In this document: piece by piece, positions 16,610-26,385 of the stretch
Layout: the number at the start of each line of letters is the position of its first letter
How positions within the stretch are numbered: the stretch's first letter is position 1
Assembly (NCBI GenBank): GCA_964420035.1
Contig: CAYQQR010000015.1
Location: forward strand, 10,393-74,392
Length of the DNA stretch: 64,000 bases
DNA from: CAYQQR01 sp964420035
GTDB taxonomy: Bacteria; Bacteroidota; Bacteroidia; Bacteroidales; SM23-62
Direction: 5' to 3'
Notes under the pieces: model-generated
Seen by the model: the letters and a program-made list of their open reading frames with translations, nothing else
The model's database searches: none
Told to the model about the DNA's origin: nothing
Translations under genes and position numbers: made by a program

Positions 16610-17284
16610 TTATTTCGTGGGCTGGAAAGTAAATGAAAGTCCCAGAGTGAGCATATACGCGGTATTGACCGCTTCCTGCCCGCTGTCACCGGTCTCGATA
16701 TTTTGCAGTCCCATCAGGTAGCTGATCTCAGAATATATGGAAATATAATCCGAAGCATCAATACGCACGCCCGGGGAGAAAAGAAGACCGAAATCATTGG
16801 TTTGAATGGAACCCGAATCGATGATATCGAAATCTTCATTGTTAACCTTTTGATTCGCTTTTAATAAATACCCGAAGTATCCGGAAACACCCAGGTACGG
16901 ACTGACCCTTCCTATTTCATAAGCATAGCCGGTACCCAGTCTTGCATGGAGGTATCTAAAATCCCATTGGTAATTGGCGGCATCATAAACCATGGTTGCC
17001 CCCGCGTTGCGCATTCCTATTCCTGTCCTGAAAAACAAACCGAAATCAAGCAAATAGGAATAACCAACACTGTAGGCCCCGCTGTACACCGGTTTATAGG
17101 TGTTTTCCTCGCCAAATACCAGGTAGCTGTTTTCCTGAATGCCGGACCCATCGGTAAATACAAAATTTGTAATTTGCTGTGAGGCATCAATGGTTATACT
17201 TGATTGAGCTTTCACGACCTGCAGGCTCATCAGCAAACCAATAGAAACCCATAAAAAAGTCTTGTAGTAAATTTTTTTCTTCAT
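16610..17284 (-). CDS. Outer-membrane beta-barrel protein (porin/PorT-like)
   Basis: A 224-residue protein with a signal peptide (about 1-26, VKAQ). Alternating amphipathic strands follow (SYLLDFGLFFRTGIGM, YLHARLGTGYAYEIG, VSPYLGVSGYFGYLLKAN), and it ends in LTLGLSFTF, a barrel-like strand pattern. It resembles the small outer-membrane barrels that are abundant in Bacteroidota. It starts 7 bases after the stop of the sorting-domain gene and is followed 27 bases later by the repeat protein, so the three probably form one operon. Function beyond a membrane barrel is unknown. Confidence 0.8.
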   Translation of the reverse strand: MKKKIYYKTFLWVSIGLLMSLQVVKAQSSITIDASQQITNFVFTDGSGIQENSYLVFGEENTYKPVYSGAYSVGYSYLLDFGLFFRTGIGMRNAGATMVYDAANYQWDFRYLHARLGTGYAYEIGRVSPYLGVSGYFGYLLKANQKVNNEDFDIIDSGSIQTNDFGLLFSPGVRIDASDYISIYSEISYLMGLQNIETGDSGQEAVNTAYMLTLGLSFTFQPTK

Positions 17285-17291
17285 GATTTTG

Positions 17292-17798
17292 TCATTTAGT
17301 GATGATTAATTTTGAAACATGGTTCTGCAGACCCTTTCCGGAAGAAACCCTAACCAGGTAAATACCGTCCTGCAGACCGGAACAATCCATTTTGAATCGA
17401 TCCAACCGGGGTATCTTTTTCTCACTTATAATCCTGCCATGCAGGTCGGTTATTCTGACCAATGCATTTTCCAGGAACCCTGGGGTTTCTATAATGAAAT
17501 AATCGGATGCAGGATTCGGATAAAGATCCGGCCCGGCGCGATCAAGGTGTGATTCGGGGTTTCCCGCGCCATAGGATAAGGGTTGCTGAAAACCCGGGGT
17601 AAGTATTAGCTCGCTGCCCCGGTATCCAAATGTAAAAAAAGACTGACCAATGGTCTGACCTATATACAGGCTTTCCGTGATCCCCCCGGACCCGTAGCTG
17701 CCAATGGCCTGTCTTTTAATACCCTGGGACAAACCCCTGCCTGTACAGGTGATCAGAAACACCAGCAGGATCAAGTACCATTTACATTTTCGGTTCAT
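17292..17798 (-). CDS. Small secreted protein with type IX secretion sorting domain
   Basis: A 168-residue protein: signal peptide (about 1-25), then a segment AIGSYGSGGITESLYIGQTIG frequent in secreted Bacteroidota proteins, then a C-terminal T9SS type A sorting domain from about residue 88. The motifs are LYPNPASDYFIIE, VRITDLHGRII, DCSGLQDGIYLVRV and KLIITK. It should cross the outer membrane by the type IX system and may be attached to the surface. Upstream AAAGGAGG at about 17806-17813 is an unusually strong Shine-Dalgarno for this phylum. It is the first gene of the surface operon. Confidence 0.88.
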   Translation of the reverse strand: MNRKCKWYLILLVFLITCTGRGLSQGIKRQAIGSYGSGGITESLYIGQTIGQSFFTFGYRGSELILTPGFQQPLSYGAGNPESHLDRAGPDLYPNPASDYFIIETPGFLENALVRITDLHGRIISEKKIPRLDRFKMDCSGLQDGIYLVRVSSGKGLQNHVSKLIITK

Positions 17799-17985
17799 AA
17801 GACCTCCTTTATTTTTATTGGTTGTTAATTATTTTTTCTTGTACAATGCTTATAGTGAATTGAGTTGCTCAGGTTTACGTAAATTTCATTTTTACAGGTG
17901 AGAAAATGAGATTTATTTAGTTCGGATGGGTAAATGTGAACCAAACCGGTAAGAGACAAGCATGATGTGCAGTTGATATAAGATC

Positions 17986-19203
17986 TTACTGCTCCCGGTT
18001 GAAATAATTTTTTCTTTTCTTTTTCATGAAGGTTTTTGGGGTGCATCCTTTCACCCTTTTGAAAGTGCTGTAGAAGGAAGTTTTTGATTTAAAACCTGCA
18101 TTGCATGCCATTCCTTCGATCGATATATTTCTGGAAGCATCGTTTTCAAGTTGATCTATGAACTCCCGGATCCTGAATTTATTGATGAAATGATAAAAAT
18201 TTTCCCCGGAACGTTCATTAATGACTTGTGAAAGATATTGACGGTTGGTATGAATATCTTTGGCAATATCGCTGAGCCGTAAATCCGGGTTTACGTATTT
18301 CTTCCCGACTTCAATATATTCCTGCAGGCTTTCGTATATCCGGTCTTTTTCTTCTTCGGAGATTAAAGAATAAGCATATTTGCCGCAAAGCTTCCCTTCC
18401 GTTTGACCCGGTTGGTTCAGCTGATTTTTCAGTTCATAGTGGACATAACGGTAATGAACACCTGCAAAACCAATGATCAGATTAACCAGCAGGATAAAAG
18501 TAAAATAGTAATCCTCATTATAGATAATTAATGAAAGAATGAACATGATGGTGAATATGACCAGGAACCGGGTTGCCCACCTCAGATTAATGCCCTTTAA
18601 ATAAGAATATTCCTGCTTGATCTTTCTGTTAAGCGACAGGATCTCAAACCAGCTCAAGATGATATATACAAAAACCTGGATCTTTATGAGTAAAGGATAG
18701 GTAAAAAGATGCAGCCTGTAAAATACCTTCTGGCTTATATCCGCCTCATGGATCAGGTTATTTTCAACGATGATGGCGTATTTTTCCCTGTAATTAAGGT
18801 TTGTCAACAAAGTCAGGTTCACAAGGAATAATAGCAAAGGGAAAGCAAAATGGAAAAAATCCCTTTTCAATAATTTTCTCCTTGAAATTTTTCTTATGAA
18901 AAGAAAGAAAAGGACAGGAAATAATGCATAGCAGGGGATCAGCAAATAATAGGAAGGGATAAATATTCTGTATTCTTCAAGAAGAAAAATAAAAATAAAG
19001 GAATACGTGAACAGGTATGCTAATTCGTAATAACCCAGTATGATCTCAGGACTGCCTTTCCTTGATCCGAAAAAGAGGACCATGAAAATCGCTGCCTGGA
19101 AAGCAGTGGCAAAAACAATAAACAGGCTAAGATGCTCAACAAAAAGATCCATTGATAACAACAGAATTGATGACATAAAAATAAAGTGTCTTTTCCATTC
19201 CAA
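17986..19203 (-). CDS. Membrane-bound AraC-family regulator
   Basis: A 405-residue protein. About residues 5-250 contain seven or so hydrophobic helices. A C-terminal AraC/XylS DNA-binding domain follows (about 300-395) with NPDLRLSDIAKDIHTNRQYLSQVINE (first HTH) and ISIEGMACNAGFKSKTSFYSTFKRVKGCTPKTF (second HTH). Such membrane-AraC proteins are frequent in Bacteroidota and are thought to couple a membrane signal to transcription. It lies upstream of the surface operon in the same orientation, separated by 187 bases, and could control it; this is inferred from position. Confidence 0.88.
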   Translation of the reverse strand: MEWKRHFIFMSSILLLSMDLFVEHLSLFIVFATAFQAAIFMVLFFGSRKGSPEIILGYYELAYLFTYSFIFIFLLEEYRIFIPSYYLLIPCYALFPVLFFLFIRKISRRKLLKRDFFHFAFPLLLFLVNLTLLTNLNYREKYAIIVENNLIHEADISQKVFYRLHLFTYPLLIKIQVFVYIILSWFEILSLNRKIKQEYSYLKGINLRWATRFLVIFTIMFILSLIIYNEDYYFTFILLVNLIIGFAGVHYRYVHYELKNQLNQPGQTEGKLCGKYAYSLISEEEKDRIYESLQEYIEVGKKYVNPDLRLSDIAKDIHTNRQYLSQVINERSGENFYHFINKFRIREFIDQLENDASRNISIEGMACNAGFKSKTSFYSTFKRVKGCTPKTFMKKKRKNYFNREQ

Positions 19204-19285
19204 TTCGTTGTAAAGGGTTCGCTCTTCCGGATCTTATAACTTACAAGACTAATAAATGTGTTGCTTTGTTGCTTATTGCCCGGCT

Positions 19286-20368
19286 TTATGACTCCCTCAG
19301 TGCCGATTGCACCATGATGAATTCCTGGATGTTGTCCTGGTCGATGACACCGAGCAGTTTTTTTCCATCGAAAACAGGCAGGATATCGATCCTTTCCTGT
19401 TGCATGGTCTTGAAGATATCGCGCAGGGGCGTGCCGGCTTCCACATGTTTGAAGCCGGTGGTCATCACATCCTTCAGACGGGCATCCTCTCCTTTATTGG
19501 ACAATCCGTTGATGATGCTGTTTTTATTTATGATGCCCACGATCTCGTCCTTTTCTTTGACAAGGAACCCGGTTTGTGTTGATTTCAACAACAGGTCCAC
19601 CGCTTTTTTCAGGGGCTCGTCCTGATCCAGCGCGGTGTAATCCTCCATCACAATATCCTTTGCCTTGTAATCGACCAGGAAGGATCCGTATTTGACCCGG
19701 GTGTATTCCAGCCGGGCCCCGATCACCACAAAAATTCCGATCACGAAAAGAAAAGGATTGATGAAGAGTCCGACCATCGCGAATAAGCCCCCGAATACCT
19801 GTCCGGCGATCATGGAATAACGGGTGGCCTTGATCCTGTCAAACTTAAAGGATAGAAGGGCCCGCAGGATCCGTCCACCGTCCATGGGGAAGGCCGGGAT
19901 TAGATTGAAGGCGGCAATGAAGAGATTGACAAACATTAAAAGGACCAGAAAATTTTCGCTCGTGACGTGCTCGAACCGGGTATCAAAGCTGTAACCCGGA
20001 ATGATGGATATGATGCCCCATAGCAACAGGGCGATGATCACGTTCACGATCAATCCGGAAAAAGTGACGACGATCTCCTTTTTGGGCTCTTCGGGCATGT
20101 CTTCAATATTGGCCATGCCCCCGATGGGAAGCAGGGTGATGCTTTTTGTACCTATACCGTATCGTCGCGCAGCCAGGGAATGACCCAGCTCATGGAAGAC
20201 GACACATACGAAAAGGGCCAGGATGAAAAGCACCGACATGAGCACCTGGGAGGTGGAGGCCCCCTGCTGTACATTCACCGCGACCACCCATAAGATGATC
20301 AAAAGAAAGGTCCAGTGAACGTTGATCTTAATACCAAAAAGCCTGCCTAAGTTGAGTGAATATTTCAT
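19286..20368 (-). CDS. Site-2 protease (M50) with CBS pair
   Basis: A 360-residue intramembrane metalloprotease. HExxH is at 59-63 (VVFHELGHSLAARRYG), and the third ligand motif is NLIPAFPMDGGRILRALLS at about 156-174. About six hydrophobic segments are present. The C-terminal third has two CBS motifs (MEDYTALDQDEPLKKAVDLL...VGIINKNSII and MTTGFKHVEAGTPLRDIFK...LLGVIDQDNI), which usually bind adenine nucleotides. This matches the SpoIVFB-like CBS subclass (M50.B type). Substrates are unknown. It lies 50 bases downstream of the large protease-propeller gene. Confidence 0.92.
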   Translation of the reverse strand: MKYSLNLGRLFGIKINVHWTFLLIILWVVAVNVQQGASTSQVLMSVLFILALFVCVVFHELGHSLAARRYGIGTKSITLLPIGGMANIEDMPEEPKKEIVVTFSGLIVNVIIALLLWGIISIIPGYSFDTRFEHVTSENFLVLLMFVNLFIAAFNLIPAFPMDGGRILRALLSFKFDRIKATRYSMIAGQVFGGLFAMVGLFINPFLFVIGIFVVIGARLEYTRVKYGSFLVDYKAKDIVMEDYTALDQDEPLKKAVDLLLKSTQTGFLVKEKDEIVGIINKNSIINGLSNKGEDARLKDVMTTGFKHVEAGTPLRDIFKTMQQERIDILPVFDGKKLLGVIDQDNIQEFIMVQSALRES

Positions 20369-20418
20369 TTTTACAGTTTTTTATATGAGTTGGTTGTTTT
20401 CTTCCAACAAAACGGAAT

Positions 20419-23400
20419 TTACCATCCCGGCGTGAAATTCAATCCGAATACCCCGTTGTCCAATCCGCCGTTCTGGAAGGGGATGGCATAAAAGGGCTCT
20501 ATGACCAGGTAACCGAAGAGGTTCACCCTTACGGAGGCCCCGGTACTGAAAACAGGGATCCTTTCCGTCAGGGAAGAAGTCTGCCACTTCAGTTCAATGC
20601 TGTCGAAGCTGTTCCAGGCCAATCCCCCGTCGAAGAAGAGGTTAATATCGGTGAACAGCCACTTCGATTTGATCAGGGCCAGGCGTTCCGGACCGGTAAA
20701 AGGTAATCGAAATTCGACATTCCCGACCAGCAGTTTGGATCCGGATAACTGGCTGAAACTTAAATTGTTCCCGTCCTTGTTCGGACTGTTATAAAATGAT
20801 TGGCTTTCGTAACCCCGCACCAGCCATGGATAACCAAGATAAAGCGGGGTGGTGATGTCCCTGTCCGTACCTTTGCCATAGCGACCGTAATGATAGATCC
20901 TGAATGAAAAGTTCACGGGATTAATAAAGAAGTATTTCCTGTAATCCGACAAAACGGAAAAATAGTCCAACACACCGAAGTACTTCTCCAGCTGGAACCG
21001 GGCCCGGTGACCCATCATGGGGGCGGTCATGCCGAAGAAGGAATTGTCTTCCACGTAGGCCACATCCACCTGCTGCAGGTTAAATCCATCCGGGGCGTCC
21101 CTTTTCTCCCTCTCCTGGCCGATCCGGATGCCTTCCCGGGTATAATAGTTATTATAACGGTCAATGCGGTAATAATACCAGGCAACCGAGGCCCCGGCTT
21201 CAATTCTGCGGGTCTTGGACAGGGGATAGTATCCAAAGAGGGATACCTTGTCCTGGAACAGGCGGACCAGGTCGATAATATAGTTGTTGACCGCGTAATC
21301 CTCATCATTGATGGTGATGGTGTCTTCCCTGAAACCGGTATATACCGACCGGTACGGTATATGGGCAACCGAGGCGCCCCAGTTGATCCTGTATTTCTGG
21401 TTCAGGTAAGCCACCTGCCCTCCGAAATCATAGATCTGCCCGTTCAGGGCCAGCGTGGCATATAACATGTTATCCCCTACAATGTCACTGAAGCGCATAT
21501 TCACGCTCCCTGCCATACCGGTACCGTATCTTCCGGCCGAAACACCCCCCTGAACATTGGATATGTGATCCAGCCTGAATTCAGGCCGGTAAGGAACGCT
21601 TTTGAAAGAGTCGGGCGGTACAACTTCCGGTTCCACCGGGTATCGCATCAGTCCCTTGTCAACAAGATTGATCATGGTATGTTCTGCAGGCGGCAGTTTG
21701 GCAGCCTTCCGGTCCATCTGCGCGTATACCACCTCCTTTTCTTCGAAATCAGAACTATGGGCTGAAAACAAGCGATAATCGTTGTCATAGTAATGGGTAT
21801 AGACCAGCTTGCCGGTATGCAGGGCCATGCTGAAGGCAGGGGAATATTCCGTTATTCCCGTGACCCCGGTTACAAAACCGGTCAGCTTGTAAATTTTGCC
21901 CGTGTTCCTGTTGTAGCGGTACAGGTTCCTGATCCCGTCGGGATCCGAAACAAAGTAGATCTGCTCATGGTCCTTTGAGAACAAGGGATTGAAATTGTTG
22001 GAACCGGGAAAAATCTCCAGTCTTTGGATCCGGTCCTCTTCAACAAAGTAAATGGCCAGGTCGAAAGAATATTTCTTCCTGCCGGGTTCATGATGGATCT
22101 TTTCGGTTGCAAAAACGATCATTTTACCGTCCGGGGACCAGTAAGGATGAATGTTGGAGGTATAATCACGGGTGAGTCTTTTGGTTTCACCCGTTTCCAG
22201 GTTGTAGAGATAAAGATCGTTGATCCCGTCTTTCAGTCCGGAAACCACGATCTTCTTGCCGTCCGGCGACCAGGCCGGGTTGATGAAAGCGGGAACCCCC
22301 TCCGGTTTTATTTCTTCAATAAGCTTTGATTTTTGCACATCCAGGATGGCCAGCTTATTGACCCCCTCGGAGAAGATCACGAAGGCAAACTGTTTCCCGT
22401 CCGGTGACCAGGTCCCTGAAGATTCGATGAAATTGAAATTGTCGACCTCGTGGTTGTTGGTGATGCTGTAAAGTTTCTTTACGATCTTTCCTTCTCGTGT
22501 ATCGTAAAGGAAAAGATCGAGGGTGAATACATTTTTTTCAGAGAAGAAGGCTACATAACGGCCGTCCGGACTGACCGCGGGGGAGATATTGATCGTTCCG
22601 GCATTGTCTTCGGAAAGAATCTTTTCCCCGGGCATTTGCCCTGTCGTATCTTTCAAAAAATCTTCATAGTAAGTCCGCATGGCAGCTTCCCACATGCTGC
22701 TGAATGATCCGGCATCCATGTTCAGAATGCTGTCCATGGCCCTTTCATAACCGACCCGGGCGGTTTCCATGAAGAGGGGAAGGATCACCCCATCGCCCCA
22801 TACTTTTCCCACGGTGGCCCAGAATGCCTGTCCGTACCGGTAGGGGAAATAACTCTGATCCCGGGTCATTTCCTTCAGGGTGGGAAAGTCGTTATTCAGC
22901 AATGCATCCCGCATCCACATGGCCGTGTGGGGATCATGACTGCCAATGCTGAAATACTCGGCCATCCCTTCCACCATCCATAAGGGGAGGTTCCTCAGGG
23001 ATCGCCTGGCGGAATCCGGTTTGGTGAGCAGGTGGAACTGGAAGGCATGGACCAGCTCGTGCCCCAACACGTGATCGGTCTGTGCCAGGGTATGGGACAC
23101 CGGCATGACCACCCTGTTCTTAATATTTTCTGTCACCCCGCCGGTCCCCACACCGATCATGCTGTTCACTACATTGGTCTGCTGAAAGTCAGCATGATGG
23201 TTGTATAAAATTATGGGATTGGGCCTTTTGAAGGTATCCAGGGTCAGCCGCTGGTGCAGGCGGTACCATTTCTCGGCCGAAACGGCCAGCTCATTTAATA
23301 AGGTATCGTTATCAAGATAGTGGTATATCTCGAAGTGTGGAGTTTTGTACACATCGAACTCAAAGGTCTTATAACCCGGCTTGTTCTTTCCGAAGTACTG

Positions 23401-23478
23401 CGCGTGGCCACCCCCGCTCATGAGTATGGCAGTCATGAGCAGTAAAGCTGCTTTCAACTGTAAACCCATTCTTGCCAT
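20419..23478 (-). CDS. Peptidase MA-like / beta-propeller / outer-membrane barrel fusion
   Basis: A 1019-residue exported protein. After the signal peptide (about 1-27) comes a peptidase MA-like domain with zinc motif HELVHAFQFHL (His140, Glu141, His144) and downstream MVEGMAEYFS as a probable third ligand. About residues 290-580 hold TolB/PD40 propeller blades with repeated SPDGK motifs (SPAVSPDGRYVAF, SPDGKQFAF, AWSPDGKKIVV). About 660-1019 form a surface-antigen/BamA-like barrel (LLVGNVEFRLPF, LFFDGGLAWNS, ending GLNFTPGW). The architecture suggests a surface protease anchored in the outer membrane; the substrate is unknown. Confidence 0.85.
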   Translation of the reverse strand: MARMGLQLKAALLLMTAILMSGGGHAQYFGKNKPGYKTFEFDVYKTPHFEIYHYLDNDTLLNELAVSAEKWYRLHQRLTLDTFKRPNPIILYNHHADFQQTNVVNSMIGVGTGGVTENIKNRVVMPVSHTLAQTDHVLGHELVHAFQFHLLTKPDSARRSLRNLPLWMVEGMAEYFSIGSHDPHTAMWMRDALLNNDFPTLKEMTRDQSYFPYRYGQAFWATVGKVWGDGVILPLFMETARVGYERAMDSILNMDAGSFSSMWEAAMRTYYEDFLKDTTGQMPGEKILSEDNAGTINISPAVSPDGRYVAFFSEKNVFTLDLFLYDTREGKIVKKLYSITNNHEVDNFNFIESSGTWSPDGKQFAFVIFSEGVNKLAILDVQKSKLIEEIKPEGVPAFINPAWSPDGKKIVVSGLKDGINDLYLYNLETGETKRLTRDYTSNIHPYWSPDGKMIVFATEKIHHEPGRKKYSFDLAIYFVEEDRIQRLEIFPGSNNFNPLFSKDHEQIYFVSDPDGIRNLYRYNRNTGKIYKLTGFVTGVTGITEYSPAFSMALHTGKLVYTHYYDNDYRLFSAHSSDFEEKEVVYAQMDRKAAKLPPAEHTMINLVDKGLMRYPVEPEVVPPDSFKSVPYRPEFRLDHISNVQGGVSAGRYGTGMAGSVNMRFSDIVGDNMLYATLALNGQIYDFGGQVAYLNQKYRINWGASVAHIPYRSVYTGFREDTITINDEDYAVNNYIIDLVRLFQDKVSLFGYYPLSKTRRIEAGASVAWYYYRIDRYNNYYTREGIRIGQEREKRDAPDGFNLQQVDVAYVEDNSFFGMTAPMMGHRARFQLEKYFGVLDYFSVLSDYRKYFFINPVNFSFRIYHYGRYGKGTDRDITTPLYLGYPWLVRGYESQSFYNSPNKDGNNLSFSQLSGSKLLVGNVEFRLPFTGPERLALIKSKWLFTDINLFFDGGLAWNSFDSIELKWQTSSLTERIPVFSTGASVRVNLFGYLVIEPFYAIPFQNGGLDNGVFGLNFTPGW

Positions 23479-23576
23479 TTTGACCTGTTCCTTTCCTGTT
23501 CATTCAGTTTTTATTCCGCACAGTTAAAATCAAAAAAAATGCCAAAATGGTTCCCCGGTTCCTGGGTTCAGTTCTT

Positions 23577-25859
23577 TTATCGGCTAAGCTCCGTCGTAAA
23601 GGGGACCCTGAGCACCACCACCACATTCCTTCCCATATTGTGATATCCCAGGGGTTTCAGGGTAGATAAGTGATCGATGTAAGCCGTGTTGAAGATATTC
23701 CGAAGATTCACATCCAGCTCCACATGTTGGGACCTGAGTGACAGATCCATCCCAATCCCCGCATGCATCAATGCATAGTTACCGGTTTTGGTTTCAAAGC
23801 GGGAAGGATGATCCTGGTCCTGAACAAATTCGCCGGCCAGCTTGAGGAATATTTTACTTTTCTGCAACAGTTTGTCTGAATGGACTTTCAGTTCCGCACG
23901 AAATTTGTTTTGCGGAATAAAAGGCAAATTTCCGCCATCTCCGGTTCTCCTTCCACGGATATAATTATAGCTTCCTTTCAGGTTCATCCAGTTAAGGGGA
24001 ACCACTTCCAGGATGGTCTCAAAACCATGGATCATGGCATCTTCCTGTTGATAACGGTAAATATCCAGTCCTTCAGCAGTGGTATCGGCAGTATAATCCA
24101 GGAAAATGTATTGGTCAATATAATTAAGATAACCTGCAAGATCGAACATGATGCGTTTCCTGTGAAAATGAATACTGGCATCCAGTTCATAATTTCGCTG
24201 GGGGACCAGATTACGGTTTCCCTGCTCATAGCGAACCCCATGTTCCCCGTCCTGGGTCAGTTCCGCCAGGCTGGGCGAACGGTAGGCCGATGCCAGGTTT
24301 CCCCGGATCAGCAGGCCTTCAATGACTTCATACGTTGCCCCCAGGGAACCGCTGAGATTTCCATAATAAGTGTTCAGTGAAGGTAAAAGTTCTTCTTGAT
24401 GATCTCCTTCTTCATGACCGGGCTCTTCCTCGTGGCTGTGTCCGGATCTTTCCTGCTCCGGGACCCGGATGAAACGGTTGTCGAAACGAATGCCGAATTG
24501 AAAATGCAGGTCTTCGCTGAAATCATGTTGGAGCATACCGAAGACCCCCAGGTCATTCATGGTATAATCGGGTAAAACCCGGTTGGGTGCTTCAAAATTA
24601 CGGTTCTTTTGGGTGAGTCCCTGTACCGCCAGGATGAATTCCGAAAAAGAAGAGAAGACATAATTGACCCTGCCTTCATACGAAAAGGTTCGCAGGGTCA
24701 TATGTACCGCCGGATCCTCTTTTGATTGGGTCACCAATTGCCGGACATTATGCTGATAAGCCAGGTTCAGCCGTACTTTAAAGGGATCGGAGAACCAGGC
24801 GTTGTTCAAACCCAGAAGGTGATTGTCCAGGTCCTGGTACCAATAACGATTGACCCGCTCATTGTCTTCGACCAGCAGAACGGAAGCTTCGTTGGCCAAC
24901 CCGGGCTTGAGTTTTTGGTACTCGTAATTAAGCCGGTGGGTGGTTTTTGCGGTCCGGTATCCCAGGTATGTTTTGATATCCCGGTGGTTGAAGCGGGTAT
25001 TCGGAACAGTCCGGTCCTTACCTGAGATGTAGTCCTGATGACTGCCGGTTCCGCCGCGCAATCCCCAGCTGAAAAGATCATGCGTTCCCTGCAAACCAAA
25101 ACCTGCCCGGTTTCCCTGGGTGTTGGAATGGTACTTCAGGCGACCTTCTCCCTGGAGGGATTGGTTGGGGGCCGTATGGTCGTGGACCAGGTTGATGACC
25201 CCGCCCATGGCGTCCGATCCGTAAAGCAAGGAGGCAGGACCTTTGATCACCTCCACCTGTTCCAATCCGCCCTCACTGAGCAGGTAAGGATGGTTTTCGG
25301 AGAACTGGTAATTTTCCATGCGGATACCGTTGTTCAGCACCAGGATGTTGGAGGTGGACAGACCCCGGATCACGGGGGTCACCACCGATCCGCCCCGGCT
25401 GATCATATCCACACCGGGCAGATAGGTGATCTGTTCGATCAGGGTGGGATCTCCGAGCCGGCTCATTTCCCTGGTTTTAACCAGTTCTATCTTGATGGCG
25501 TTGTCATGTTGCGAAGCGTGGCGCCCGCCGGATAGGACCACTTCTTTGGCGGTCATGACCGAGGGAACGAGCCGGATCTCCAGTTCCTTTGATTGATCCC
25601 CGGTCTCAATCGGCTCAAGGTAGGTGCGGTAACCCATGAAGGAGATCTGCAAGATAAAACGGGAAGCCGGGATATCCTTGATCTCGAATGTTCCTTCCGG
25701 AGTACTTATCGTCCCCATTTCAAATTCCGGGATGTAGACATTGGCTCCGGGAAGCGGCTTTCCTGTTTCGTCCAAAACCTTTCCGGAGATATTGTATTGT
25801 GCACGCGTGATCAGGGATGATCCCAGGAGGATCAAACCCAGATAAAAGAATTTTTTCAT
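23577..25859 (-). CDS. TonB-dependent receptor with His-rich loop, probably metal uptake
   Basis: A 760-residue receptor: signal peptide, carboxypeptidase-D-like domain (about 22-105, ISGKVLDETGKPLPGANVYIP), plug (about 115-225; SVVTPVIRGLSTSNILVLNNGIRM, IKGPASLLYGSDAMGGVINLV) and barrel ending in VVLRVPF. Near residues 466-496 an extracellular loop is dense in His and acidic residues (GHSHEEEPGHEEGDHQEE). That composition is typical of ZnuD-like zinc or other divalent-metal receptors. The small His/Cys protein just upstream supports metal uptake. Zinc versus copper, cobalt or nickel cannot be decided. Confidence 0.88.
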   Translation of the reverse strand: MKKFFYLGLILLGSSLITRAQYNISGKVLDETGKPLPGANVYIPEFEMGTISTPEGTFEIKDIPASRFILQISFMGYRTYLEPIETGDQSKELEIRLVPSVMTAKEVVLSGGRHASQHDNAIKIELVKTREMSRLGDPTLIEQITYLPGVDMISRGGSVVTPVIRGLSTSNILVLNNGIRMENYQFSENHPYLLSEGGLEQVEVIKGPASLLYGSDAMGGVINLVHDHTAPNQSLQGEGRLKYHSNTQGNRAGFGLQGTHDLFSWGLRGGTGSHQDYISGKDRTVPNTRFNHRDIKTYLGYRTAKTTHRLNYEYQKLKPGLANEASVLLVEDNERVNRYWYQDLDNHLLGLNNAWFSDPFKVRLNLAYQHNVRQLVTQSKEDPAVHMTLRTFSYEGRVNYVFSSFSEFILAVQGLTQKNRNFEAPNRVLPDYTMNDLGVFGMLQHDFSEDLHFQFGIRFDNRFIRVPEQERSGHSHEEEPGHEEGDHQEELLPSLNTYYGNLSGSLGATYEVIEGLLIRGNLASAYRSPSLAELTQDGEHGVRYEQGNRNLVPQRNYELDASIHFHRKRIMFDLAGYLNYIDQYIFLDYTADTTAEGLDIYRYQQEDAMIHGFETILEVVPLNWMNLKGSYNYIRGRRTGDGGNLPFIPQNKFRAELKVHSDKLLQKSKIFLKLAGEFVQDQDHPSRFETKTGNYALMHAGIGMDLSLRSQHVELDVNLRNIFNTAYIDHLSTLKPLGYHNMGRNVVVVLRVPFTTELSR

Positions 25860-25916
25860 AATGAATGGCCTGTTGCGGTTATTGAATTGTTAATTGAAGG
25901 AAAAGGATCAAAAAAA

Positions 25917-26243
25917 TCAGCCTGCAACAGGCGGCGCTCTCAGGAGGGTGGAATTTCCGGTGTAATTTATGAAAGGTACTTCGGGATGATAAACGGTAAA
26001 GTGAACCAGGGGAACCTGCTCTTGTGTGCTTACATTTTCATCCTGAAGGTCAAAAATAGTGAATTCATAGTCGCAAATGGGGCAGGTCTCGTGGTGATGG
26101 TTAAAATGCGCTTCCTGCTCAGCAGAATGGTCACAGAAATGATCTCCGTGATGGTGATGCAGGATGTGGACCGGCTGAAAAACCAAGGGAAACTCGATCA
26201 CCAGGGTAAAAAACAATACGATATGACGGGCTGTTTTTTTCAC
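25917..26243 (-). CDS. Small exported His/Cys-rich protein, probable metal binder
   Basis: A 108-residue protein with a signal or membrane segment (about 5-24), then clustered histidines (HILHHHHGDHFCDHS at about 26-40, HFNHHHETCPICDYEF at about 46-61) with CPIC at 54-57. The CxxC plus His pattern resembles DUF2946-like periplasmic proteins found next to metal TonB receptors. It is the first gene of an operon with the receptor (57-base gap). A TAnnTTTG box lies just upstream. A periplasmic metal chaperone or sensor role is inferred. Confidence 0.75.
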   Translation of the reverse strand: MKKTARHIVLFFTLVIEFPLVFQPVHILHHHHGDHFCDHSAEQEAHFNHHHETCPICDYEFTIFDLQDENVSTQEQVPLVHFTVYHPEVPFINYTGNSTLLRAPPVAG

Positions 26244-26259
26244 GAATAAATACCGGATG

Positions 26260-26267
26260 CAAAGGTA
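26260..26267 (-). promoter_or_regulatory. Putative -7 box TACCTTTG for the metal-receptor operon
   Basis: On the minus strand TACCTTTG matches TAnnTTTG exactly, 17 bases before the start of the His-rich gene. The sequence further upstream is very AT-rich (26268-26295); no clear -33 TTG is seen. Confidence 0.55.
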
Positions 26268-26323
26268 TTAAATTAATTATAGTAATAAGAATATGTGATT
26301 TTTTTTTTGCCATCGTCAGAATT

Positions 26324-26347
26324 TCAACCACCCCCCTTTTTGCTGGC
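26324..26347. repeat. Interspersed repeat R7, copy 1
   Basis: CCACCCCCCTTTTTGCTGGCG, the same 21-base core as at 33404-33424. Here it lies between the hybrid-kinase gene and the His-rich gene. Confidence 0.7.
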
Positions 26348-26385
26348 GTTGGCAGCATGCCGAAAATACCCGTTTCATTCACAAT

